DNA of 10,310 nucleotides from Planctomycetes bacterium UBA2386. GTDB lineage: Bacteria; Planctomycetota; UBA1135; UBA2386. Every line of letters begins with the position of its first letter. Positions within the stretch are counted from its first letter, which is position 1. The notes beneath the pieces are model-generated. The model saw only the letters and a program-made list of their open reading frames with translations, ran no database searches and was not told where the DNA came from. The stretch is taken from positions 41,309 through 51,618 of the forward strand of contig DDSQ01000127.1 in the NCBI GenBank assembly GCA_002343845.1. Direction: 5' to 3'. A program made the translations under genes and the position numbers. Of this stretch, positions 1 to 6,497 are shown in pieces.

Positions 1-70
1 GTCAGGTCCGGAAGGAAGCAGCCATAAGCGTGCGGCTTCTTGTGCCCGGGGTGCCTGGTGGGTCTCACCT
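1..70 (+). ncRNA. ffs: Signal recognition particle RNA (4.5S/small SRP RNA), 3' part
   Basis: The first bases carry the nearly invariant domain IV apical core of SRP RNA (GTCAGGTCCGGAAGGAAGCA, bases 1-20). This contains the GGAA tetraloop and the asymmetric and symmetric internal loops bound by the Ffh M domain. The following stretch, with TGTGCCCGGGGTGCCTGG near 41-58, matches the usual descending strand of the bacterial small SRP RNA. The 5' strand lies outside the window, so the gene is partial. The 3' end is estimated at about base 70 by comparison with the length of E. coli 4.5S RNA and could be off by several bases. The RNA forms the SRP with Ffh and targets nascent membrane proteins to the FtsY receptor. 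It runs towards the convergent alr gene, whose stop codon lies only about 28 bases downstream. Confidence 0.88.
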
Positions 71-97
71 TCGCGGGCCGTGCGGTTCCCTTCGTCG

Positions 98-1300
98 TCA
101 GTCGCCGGCGTTGCATCGCGACGTCGCCTGCCGCCCCGCGGCGCCGTCGCCGCCACCGCCACCGAGGTAGCGCCGCGGCAGGCTCGAACGCAGCAGCGTC
201 GTCACTTCGTAGACCGCCCCGCCGGGGGCGACCCGTTCCTCCGCGCGCACGGACTGCCCGCCCTGCGCGCCGATCAACACGACCTCGTCGCCGATCGCCG
301 CCCCCGCGGCGTCCGTCACGTCGACGACGGTCTGGTTCATGCTGACCACGCCGACGACCGGCACGCGGCACCCACGAACGAGTACGGTCGCGCCATTCCA
401 CCGCTCGCGCACGAGCCCATCGGCATAACCAAGCGACAGCAGGCCGAGCCGCGTCAGCCGGTCGCAGACGAACGCGCCGCCGTAGCCAACAGCGGTGCCG
501 GCCGAGACCTCGCGCAGCCCGACGAGCCGGGCCTTCAGCGCCAGCGCGGGGCGCAGCCCAAGCCGGCCGCCGCGGTCGCCGGGGCGGCCGGCGAACGGAT
601 CGAAGCCGTAGAGCCCGCCGCCGATCCGCACGGCGTCGAGATGCGCCTCCGGCAGCAGCACGGCGCCGAGGGTGTTGCAGGCATGACGCCGCACGCCGCG
701 CAGCGCGCGCACGCCGTCGACGGCGCCGGTGAACGCCGCCAGTTGCGCGCGCAGCGCCGCGGCGTCGTCGACGCCAGTGGCCGCGAAGTGCGTGAACACG
801 CCGGCGATCGTGAGCCGCCCGCGCTGCAACACCGCCTCGACGAGTGCGGGCAGATCCCGAGGGACCACGCCGTGCCGACTCATGCCGGTGTCGACTTCGA
901 CGTGCACGGGCAGGAAGCGGCGCGTGGCGTTCGCCAGCGCCCGCGCGAGTTCGATCCCACCCAGGCTCGCGACCAGCCCGTGCTGCGCGACGAGTGCTGC
1001 TTCCGTCGGCGCCACCGGGCCGGCGACGAGGATCGGCTGCGTGATGCCCGCCCCGCGCAGCACCGCACCTTCGTGCACGCTCGCGACCGCGAGTTCGTCG
1101 GCGCCGTTCGCGAGCGCCGTCTTCGCGACGCGCACCATCCCGTGGCCGTAGGCGTTGGCCTTGACCACCGCGATCAGGCGGCAGGTGGGCGCGAGCGCGC
1201 CACGGAACGCGCGCGCGTTGTGGGCGATCGCGTCGAGGTCGACGTCGATCCACGCCGGAGCGCTCAGCGCCGGCGCTGTTTCGAGTGGGATCCGCTGCAT
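98..1300 (-). CDS. alr: Alanine racemase (PLP-dependent, fold type III)
   Basis: Interconverts L- and D-alanine with pyridoxal phosphate, supplying D-alanine for peptidoglycan; cytoplasmic dimer. The 400-residue product has the N-terminal TIM barrel with the PLP-lysine motif VVKANAYGHG (Lys47), VDTGMSRHG (136-144, Arg142 at the substrate-carboxylate position), RIGGGLYG (225-232, the arginine facing the PLP ring) and THFA (170-173). The C-terminal beta domain has the second catalytic tyrosine in VGYGGAF (Tyr273), GYADG (291-295), VSMNQTVVDV (319-328) and a late tyrosine at 364. The ATG at 1300-1298 leaves about 17 residues before the first conserved WIDVDLDAIAHN segment, which suits the family; the ribosome site is weak. 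Oddities: the usual GRxSMD motif reads GVVSMN, and after the normal end (LPRRY) there is a tail of about 20 residues beginning with glycines. Convergent with SRP RNA and divergent from the peptidase gene, so probably monocistronic within this window. Confidence 0.95.
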   Translation of the reverse strand: MQRIPLETAPALSAPAWIDVDLDAIAHNARAFRGALAPTCRLIAVVKANAYGHGMVRVAKTALANGADELAVASVHEGAVLRGAGITQPILVAGPVAPTEAALVAQHGLVASLGGIELARALANATRRFLPVHVEVDTGMSRHGVVPRDLPALVEAVLQRGRLTIAGVFTHFAATGVDDAAALRAQLAAFTGAVDGVRALRGVRRHACNTLGAVLLPEAHLDAVRIGGGLYGFDPFAGRPGDRGGRLGLRPALALKARLVGLREVSAGTAVGYGGAFVCDRLTRLGLLSLGYADGLVRERWNGATVLVRGCRVPVVGVVSMNQTVVDVTDAAGAAIGDEVVLIGAQGGQSVRAEERVAPGGAVYEVTTLLRSSLPRRYLGGGGGDGAAGRQATSRCNAGD

Positions 1301-1472
1301 GCCCTACCGCCGCGCGCAGCGTAGCGAGCGAACGCGACCGAGTCTCTCGTCCGTTCGACGACGACCTCGGTCCGACGAGCACGCGAGAGTCGCCGCAGTT
1401 GGACAGCGCCGCGGAGTCGGCGTCGGCGCGCCGCGAGGATGCAGAATCGGCGCAGCCCCGACCGTGGCTTCG

Positions 1473-1501
1473 TTGGCAGCGTCCGTCCGGCTGGCTACCG
1501 T
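1473..1501 (+). promoter_or_regulatory. Possible sigma-70-type promoter for the prolyl oligopeptidase gene
   Basis: TTGGCA at 1473-1478 (five of six matches to the -35 consensus) is followed after 17 bases by TACCGT at 1496-1501 (three of six matches to the -10 consensus), only 17 bases before the start codon. Spacing is ideal but the -10 is poor and the leader would be very short, so this is a weak call. The rest of the 218-bp divergent spacer (1301-1518) must also hold the alr promoter, which I could not place. Confidence 0.22.
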
Positions 1502-1518
1502 CGCTCGCGAGGTCCGCC

Positions 1519-3630
1519 ATGTTCCGAACGACGCTGGCCGCGCTCGCCGCGGCCGCCTTCCTCTCCCTGCCAACGCTCGCGATCGATCCCATGCCGCAGA
1601 CGCCGCCCGCACCACCCGCCGACCCGCACCTGTGGCTCGAGGACGTCGGCGGCGACAAGGCGCTCGACTGGGTGCGGGCGCGCAACGCCGAGAGCACGAA
1701 ACTGCTGGCCAGCGGCGACGACTTCGCGGCCCTGCAGGCGCGCATCCTCGGCATCCTCGACTCCAACGCGAAGATCCCCTACGTCGGCAAGCACGGCGAG
1801 CACTTCTACAACCTCTGGCAGGACCAGAAGAACCCGCGCGGAGTCTGGCGGCGCACGACGCTGGCCGAGTACCGCAAGGAGAACCCGGCCTGGGAGACCG
1901 TGCTCGACGTCGACGCGCTCGGCAAGCAGGAGGGCGAGAACTGGGTCTGGCACGGCGCCTCGTTCCTGGCGCCCGAACGCACCCGCGTGCTGATGTCGCT
2001 GTCGCGCGGCGGTGCGGACGCCGACGTCGTGCGCGAGTTCGACGTCGTGAAGAAGGAGTTCGTCGCCGGCGGTTTCACGCTGCCCGAGGCGAAGAGCAAC
2101 GTCGCCTGGCGCGATCGCGACACCGTGTACGTCGCCACCGACTTCGGGCCCGGTTCGCTGACCGACTCCGGCTACCCGCGCATCGTCAAGCTGTGGCGAC
2201 GCGGCACCCCGCTGGCCTCGGCGACGACGATCGCCGAGGGCAAGGCGGAGGACGTGTTCGTCTACGGCTGGCGCGACCAGACCGCGGGCTTCGAGCGCGA
2301 CTTCGTCTACCGCGGCGTCACCTTCTACACCAACGAACTGTTCCTGCTGCGCGACGGCGGGCAGGTGAAGCTCGACAAGCCGGACAGCGCCAAGGCCGGC
2401 GTCCACCGCGAGTGGCTGATGCTCGAACTGCGCGACGACTGGACCGTCGCGGGCCAGACGTTCGCAGGCGGCGCGCTGCTGGCCTGCCGGCTCGAGGCGT
2501 ACCTCGCCGGCGAACGCACCTTCGACGTGCTGTTCACGCCGGGCCCGCGCACGTCGCTCGGCGGCTGGTCGGGGACCAAGAACCACCTGCTGCTGACGGT
2601 GCTCGACACCGTGAAGAGCCGCGTGTCGGTGCTGACGCATCGCGACGGCAGCTGGCAGCGGCAACCGCTGCCGGGCCTGCCCGAGTTCGGCGAGATCAGC
2701 GCGTCGGCGATCGACGACGAGACCGGCGACGACTACTTCCTGACGATCACCGACTTCCTGACGCCGACCAGCCTGTTCCACGGCACGATCGGCCAGGGCG
2801 CGCCGGCGAAGTGGAAGAGCCTGCCCGCCTTCTTCGACGCCAGCGGTCTCGCGGTCGAGCAGCGCGAAACGACGTCGAAGGACGGCACGCGCGTGCCGTA
2901 CTTCCTGGTGGCGAAGAAGGGCATCGCGCGCGACGGCAAGAACCCGACGCTGCTCTACGGCTACGGCGGCTTCGAGGTGTCGTTGACGCCGGGCTACAGC
3001 GCCACCGTCGGCGCCGCCTGGTTGGAGCGTGGCGGCGTCTACGCAGTCGCCAACATCCGCGGCGGCGGCGAGTTCGGCCCGAAGTGGCACCAGGCCGCGC
3101 TGAAGCAGCATCGCCATCGCTGCTACGAGGACTTCGCGGCGGTCGCCCAGGACCTGATCGCGCAGAAGATCACGAGCAAGGCCCACCTCGGGATCCAGGG
3201 CGGCAGCAACGGCGGCCTGCTGATGGGCAACATGCTGACGAGCTACCCCGAGCTGTTCGGCGCCATCGTCTGCCAGGTGCCGCTGCTCGACATGCAGCGC
3301 TACCACGTGCTGCTCGCCGGCGCCTCGTGGATGGGCGAGTACGGCAATCCCGACGACCCGGCCGAGTGGGCCTGGCTGCAGAAGTACTCCCCCTACCACA
3401 ACGTGCGCGCCGGCACCGTCTATCCCAAGGTGCTCTTCACGACGTCGACGCGCGACGACCGCGTCCACCCCGGCCACGCGCGCAAGATGATGGCGCGCAT
3501 GATGGAGCAGAAGCACGGCGCCCTCTACTACGAGAACATCGAGGGCGGCCACGGCGGTGCGGCGGACAACAAGCAGGTGGCGTTCCTGAGCGCCCTGGCC
3601 TGGTCGTTCCTCGATCGCACCCTGCGGTGA
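1519..3630 (+). CDS. Exported prolyl oligopeptidase family serine peptidase (S9A)
   Basis: Hydrolyses peptides, classically after proline, in short substrates that fit inside a beta-propeller-gated cavity. The chosen ATG follows GAGG (1509-1512) at a 6-base spacing and begins a clear signal peptide: a short basic start, an Ala/Leu-rich core and a cleavage-like PTLA near residues 18-21. Upstream in-frame starts would bury this signal. The 703-residue product is typical of S9A. DPHLWLEDVGGDKALDW (about 35-51) opens the propeller domain. The hydrolase domain starts near residue 460, with LLYGYGGFEVSLTPGY and VANIRGGGEFGPKWH. The catalytic triad is visible: GGSNGG (Ser563), RDDRVHP (Asp646 or Asp647) and GGHGG (His678). 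With a signal peptide it probably acts in the periplasm or outside, in peptide scavenging. Substrate specificity cannot be read from the sequence; oligopeptidase B-like activity is less likely but possible. No partner gene is evident. Confidence 0.93.
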   Translation: MFRTTLAALAAAAFLSLPTLAIDPMPQTPPAPPADPHLWLEDVGGDKALDWVRARNAESTKLLASGDDFAALQARILGILDSNAKIPYVGKHGEHFYNLWQDQKNPRGVWRRTTLAEYRKENPAWETVLDVDALGKQEGENWVWHGASFLAPERTRVLMSLSRGGADADVVREFDVVKKEFVAGGFTLPEAKSNVAWRDRDTVYVATDFGPGSLTDSGYPRIVKLWRRGTPLASATTIAEGKAEDVFVYGWRDQTAGFERDFVYRGVTFYTNELFLLRDGGQVKLDKPDSAKAGVHREWLMLELRDDWTVAGQTFAGGALLACRLEAYLAGERTFDVLFTPGPRTSLGGWSGTKNHLLLTVLDTVKSRVSVLTHRDGSWQRQPLPGLPEFGEISASAIDDETGDDYFLTITDFLTPTSLFHGTIGQGAPAKWKSLPAFFDASGLAVEQRETTSKDGTRVPYFLVAKKGIARDGKNPTLLYGYGGFEVSLTPGYSATVGAAWLERGGVYAVANIRGGGEFGPKWHQAALKQHRHRCYEDFAAVAQDLIAQKITSKAHLGIQGGSNGGLLMGNMLTSYPELFGAIVCQVPLLDMQRYHVLLAGASWMGEYGNPDDPAEWAWLQKYSPYHNVRAGTVYPKVLFTTSTRDDRVHPGHARKMMARMMEQKHGALYYENIEGGHGGAADNKQVAFLSALAWSFLDRTLR

Positions 3631-3631
3631 G

Positions 3632-3649
3632 CAAGAGACGGTTCTCTTG
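3632..3649 (+). terminator. Short hairpin after the peptidase gene, possible terminator
   Basis: A perfect 7-bp inverted repeat (CAAGAGA at 3632-3638, TCTCTTG at 3643-3649) with a CGGT loop lies immediately after the peptidase stop codon. It has no following T-tract, so it is not a canonical intrinsic terminator; it may protect the mRNA 3' end or be fortuitous. The remainder of the spacer, 3650-3777, is very GC-rich with no recognisable element. Confidence 0.3.
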
Positions 3650-3777
3650 GCGGCGCACGGCCGGGAGAGCTGGCGGGACGGCGGTTGCGTGAGGGCAAGC
3701 GGCCGGGCGCGGCGGCGTCCGGGCGGGCCGGATAAGCGCACGGGGTAGTCCTTGGAGCGCCACGCGCCCGTCACCCC

Positions 3778-4551
3778 ATGGCCACCGCCACCGCGTTCCC
3801 CTTGCCCGCCGGCGACCGCACGATCGCCGAACTCGTGCACGGCGCACGGGCCGGCCGCGCGGTGCGGCATGCGTTCATCGCCCGTTGTGCGGCCAGCACC
3901 GGGCCGGACGGGGCTCTGCGGGCGTTCGCGCACGCGCTGCACGGCGCTGCGGCGTTCGCACCGCAACACCTCGAGGCCGCGTTGCCGCGCGTGCCGGCGG
4001 CGCTCCGAGCGCCCTGGCAGCGGCGCCTGGCCCGCGAGCTCGGCCATCTCGACGAACATGACTGCAGCGAGCTGCGCGCGATCGGCATCGCGCCGTCGAC
4101 CGTGCTCGGACAGTCGCGCGCGACCCTGGCGGCACGATTCGCCGAGGCACTCGGCTGGTCGGCGGCCGATCTCGCGAGCCCCTCGCCCAGCTCGCGCCGA
4201 TGGCGCACCGACCTGCTGCACTTCCTGCAACAGGCCACCCCGGCCGAGGCCATCGGCGCCCTGGTGCTCGGCGGCGATGCGCTGGCCACGGCCGCCGTGG
4301 CGCCCGTGCTCGCGGCCCTGCTGCAGCGTGGCGACCTGCGCCGCGACGCGCTGGCCTGGTTCGAACTGCAGACGCTCGGCGAAGGCCGCCACCTCGCCGA
4401 CCTGTTCCAACTCGTCACCGCCGCGACGGCGATGCCCCGCGGCCACGACGAACTGCGCGCGGGGCTCGTGCATGCGCTGGGGTTGCGGGCGGCGTTCCTC
4501 GACGACCTGCAGGCCGCGACGAACGCGCGACCCCTGGCGCGAACCGCCTGA
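3778..4551 (+). CDS. Uncharacterised alpha-helical protein, possibly haem-oxygenase-like (TenA/PqqC-type) fold
   Basis: I do not recognise a named family with confidence. The 257-residue product is Ala/Leu/Arg-rich, with no signal peptide or membrane segment, and appears almost wholly helical, so probably cytoplasmic. Its layout resembles the haem-oxygenase-like di-iron oxidase/TenA superfamily: RRLARELGHLDEHDCSELRA (82-101) sits where those proteins have an E...H ligand helix followed by 'alG' (here AIGI, 101-104). ALAWFELQTLGEGRHLADLF (191-210) sits where they have an F..H...D..H helix. In this protein the positions read F195, Q198, E202, H205, so one histidine appears replaced by glutamine. 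The mid-protein glutamate position (near LGGDA, 164-168) reads aspartate. It may therefore bind metal poorly or not at all. The ATG at 3778 is the first good start; the only purine-rich stretch upstream (GGAG at 3754) is too distant to be a normal ribosome site. Its neighbours give no functional clue. The fold call is tentative; the coding call is firm from length and codon-position bias. Confidence 0.72.
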   Translation: MATATAFPLPAGDRTIAELVHGARAGRAVRHAFIARCAASTGPDGALRAFAHALHGAAAFAPQHLEAALPRVPAALRAPWQRRLARELGHLDEHDCSELRAIGIAPSTVLGQSRATLAARFAEALGWSAADLASPSPSSRRWRTDLLHFLQQATPAEAIGALVLGGDALATAAVAPVLAALLQRGDLRRDALAWFELQTLGEGRHLADLFQLVTAATAMPRGHDELRAGLVHALGLRAAFLDDLQAATNARPLARTA

Positions 4552-4587
4552 CGAGTCGCGCCGCGGGTCCGGCCACAGTACGGTGGC

Positions 4588-5280
4588 ATGGTGACCGCCG
4601 CGTTCGTGATCTTGGTTCTGGCGCTTGCCATCGCCGGCGCCATCTGGGCGTGGAAGCTCGAGCAGAAGCGCACGGAGGAACTGCGCGCGCTCGCGGCGGA
4701 ACTCGGCCTGCGTTTCGATCCGCACGACGACTCGGGGCACGACGACGAGTACGCCCAGTTCGAGATCTTCCGGCGCGGCCATTCGCGCGTCGCCCAGCGC
4801 ACGATGCACGGCGCGCTCGAACTGTTCGGCACCCGCTGCGAAGTGCGGCTTGGCGACTTCCGTTACCGCGTCACGACGAGCAACGGCAAGTCGACGTCGA
4901 CGACGACCTACCGCTTCAGCTACCTGATCGTGCATCCGCCGTGGCCGTCGCCGACGCTGCTGGTGCGGCCCGAGGGCCTGTTCGACAAGGTCAAGGGCGC
5001 GTTCGGCTTCGACGACATCGACTTCGAGTCGGCCGAGTTCAGTCGCGCGTTCTGGGTGCAGTCGAACGACAAGCGCTTCGCCTACGACGTGCTGCACCCG
5101 CGCATGATGGAGTTCCTGCTCGAGCAACGGCCGCCGATGCTCGACCTCGAAGGCGGCGCGCTGTGCGTGAGCGACGGCCGGCGCCGCTGGGATCCGCCGG
5201 CGTTCCGCGCGCGCATCGCGTTCCTGCGCCGGTTCTGCGAATTGTGGCCGAGGCACCTCGTCAAAGACCTGGAGAGCTGA
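4588..5280 (+). CDS. Membrane-anchored conserved hypothetical protein paired with LemA
   Basis: The 230-residue product starts with one hydrophobic segment (residues 4-22, TAAFVILVLALAIAGAIWAW) followed by a basic/acidic stretch (KLEQKRTEELRAL). This predicts a single N-terminal membrane anchor with the rest either periplasmic or cytoplasmic. The soluble part recalls a widespread uncharacterised family with the order 'LAAELGLRF', a 'F.IFRRGHSR' strand, a paired-strand 'VRLGDFRYRV', 'LLVRPEGLFDKVKG', 'FGFDDIDFES.EFSR.F' and 'RRWDPPAFRARIAFLRRF'. I recognise the pattern but not a function or a certain family number. The ATG at 4588 (followed directly by GTG) lies 36 bp after the previous stop, and its stop codon shares its last base with the lemA start, so the two proteins are almost certainly co-translated. 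That coupling suggests a joint role at the membrane with LemA. Confidence 0.85.
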   Translation: MVTAAFVILVLALAIAGAIWAWKLEQKRTEELRALAAELGLRFDPHDDSGHDDEYAQFEIFRRGHSRVAQRTMHGALELFGTRCEVRLGDFRYRVTTSNGKSTSTTTYRFSYLIVHPPWPSPTLLVRPEGLFDKVKGAFGFDDIDFESAEFSRAFWVQSNDKRFAYDVLHPRMMEFLLEQRPPMLDLEGGALCVSDGRRRWDPPAFRARIAFLRRFCELWPRHLVKDLES

Positions 5281-5855
5281 TGGAAGTCCTGATCGTCGTC
5301 GGTGGCGTCGGCCTGGTGGCCTTGCTCTGGTGGATCATCACCTACAACCGCTTCGTGCGGCTGAAGCACACGCTGAAGGAGAGCTGGGCCGACATCGACG
5401 TCGAGCTCAAGCGCCGCTACGAGCTGATCCCGAACCTGGTCGCGACGGTGAAGGGCTACGCGCAGCACGAACGCGACGTGCTCGACCGTGTCGTGCAGTT
5501 GCGCGCGGTCGCGATGCAGAACCACGGCTCGGCCGCGAGCCAGGCCAAGGACGAGAACGCGCTGCAGCTCGGCATGCGGTCGTTGTTCGCCGTCGCCGAG
5601 GGCTACCCGCAGCTGAAGAGCGACGCGAACTTCCGGGCGCTGCAGGAGGAACTGGCCGTGACCGAGGACCGCATCGCCGCGGCTCGGCGGTTCTTCAACG
5701 GCAACGTGCGCGAGCTGCGCAACCTGCGCGAGTCGTTCCCGACCAGCCTCGTCGGCAACGCGATGGGAGTCGAGGAGCCGACGTTCTTCGAGCTCGACGA
5801 CCAGAACGAGCGTGTCGTGCCGCGGATCGACCTCGGGGCCGACCGGGCGCGCTGA
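5280..5855 (+). CDS. lemA: LemA family membrane protein
   Basis: LemA proteins are small inner-membrane proteins with an N-terminal anchor and a long antiparallel helical bundle; their biochemical role is unsettled. The 191-residue product has a transmembrane segment at about 3-20 (VLIVVGGVGLVALLWWII) directly followed by the family signature YNRFVRLKHTLKESWADIDV and LKRRYELIPNLVATVKGYAQHE. A second conserved helix follows (YPQLKSDANFRALQEELAVTEDRIAAARRFFN, through NVRELRNLRESFP). The start is fixed by GGAG at 5271-5274, five bases ahead, and by the one-base overlap (TGATG) with the upstream gene. The C-terminus is an acidic/polar tail (FFELDDQNERVVPRIDLGADRAR) of the type that follows the bundle in this family. 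Co-translation with the upstream membrane-anchored protein is the main context clue. Confidence 0.95.
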   Translation: MEVLIVVGGVGLVALLWWIITYNRFVRLKHTLKESWADIDVELKRRYELIPNLVATVKGYAQHERDVLDRVVQLRAVAMQNHGSAASQAKDENALQLGMRSLFAVAEGYPQLKSDANFRALQEELAVTEDRIAAARRFFNGNVRELRNLRESFPTSLVGNAMGVEEPTFFELDDQNERVVPRIDLGADRAR

Positions 5856-5869
5856 GCCGACAAACCCTG

Positions 5870-5898
5870 TTGCGCCCCGGCCCACCCGCGGCTCTACT
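5870..5898 (+). promoter_or_regulatory. Possible promoter for tRNA-Ser
   Basis: TTGCGC (5870-5875) and TCTACT (5893-5898, four of six matches to TATAAT) are separated by 17 bases, placing a start point 5-8 bases before the mature tRNA 5' end. The -35 element is poor (three of six), so this is only a candidate. Readthrough from lemA, 56 bp upstream, is the alternative source of the tRNA transcript. Confidence 0.22.
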
Positions 5899-5911
5899 CG
5901 CCGCCGCCGCC

Positions 5912-6022
<111 letters not shown>

Positions 6023-6050
6023 GCCGTGCTTGCCGCGGCGAAGTCGAACC

Positions 6051-6497
6051 GTGCATCCACGACGCACCCCGCCGCTCGCCGCCGTTCTCGCCCTCGCGTT
6101 CGCGGGCGCATGCACCGGTCCAGCACTGCACGTGCACAACCCCGACGGCCATGTGGTGTTCGTCGACGGCGCGCGCGTGCCCACCCCGTCGCTGCCGTTC
6201 CGCTACTACGGCGTCGCCCGCTGGGACGCCTTGCCGAAGGACAACGACGGGCGCGCCGACTGGGACCATGTGCCGACCAGCGAGCCCTTCGTGATCCGAC
6301 CCCCGGCCAGCCCGTGGCTGTTTCCGCTCGACCTGCCCCTCGAGTTGCTGGCCCGCGCCGCCAGCGGGCGACCCGACACGACGATCGAGATCGCCGTGCG
6401 GCCGCGACCGGCCGATCCTCGCAGCGAGCGCGAGTTCACGAACGCGGAGTCGACGGCGGTCGCTGCTCGCGCGCACGACGCGCGCATCGCGCGATGA
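6051..6497 (+). CDS. Small putative lipoprotein, unknown function
   Basis: No family recognised. The 148-residue product read from GTG at 6051 has a textbook export signal: basic start (HPRR), hydrophobic core (LAAVLALAFA) and AGAC ending at Cys21. This is an imperfect lipobox (Ala rather than Leu at -3), so either lipoprotein processing or ordinary cleavage is possible. The segment after the cysteine (HNPDGHVVFVDGARVPTP) resembles the start of a PEGA-like surface beta domain ('PdG..VfvDG.'). It is followed by aromatic-rich RYYGVARWDALP, a proline-rich FVIRPPASPWLFPLDLP and a charged C-terminus. An in-frame TTG at 6030 would add seven basic residues and is the alternative start; frames further upstream run into the tRNA and are not credible. 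The stop codon overlaps the murD start (ATGA), so the two are translationally coupled. It may be an envelope protein, which would suit its partner, but that is inference. Confidence 0.68.
   Translation: MHPRRTPPLAAVLALAFAGACTGPALHVHNPDGHVVFVDGARVPTPSLPFRYYGVARWDALPKDNDGRADWDHVPTSEPFVIRPPASPWLFPLDLPLELLARAASGRPDTTIEIAVRPRPADPRSEREFTNAESTAVAARAHDARIAR

Noticed and set aside
80..1324. A 414-codon plus-strand open frame opposite alr
   Set aside because: The minus strand encodes a full alanine racemase with all motifs; the plus-strand product is compositionally odd (Arg/His/Asp-rich) and overlaps the SRP RNA end.
1301..1518. A small gene in the divergent spacer formed by extending the peptidase frame upstream to 1285
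   Set aside because: The upstream extension overlaps the start of alr, lacks a ribosome site and would place 78 polar residues before an obvious signal peptide; the ATG at 1519 is far better.
1495..5256. A very long open frame (1253 codons) on the minus strand opposite the peptidase and the next two genes
   Set aside because: Its translation is Arg/Ala/Glu/His-rich low-complexity sequence with no motif, whereas the plus strand carries a clear S9A catalytic triad and other structured proteins. In DNA this GC-rich, stop-free antisense frames are expected.
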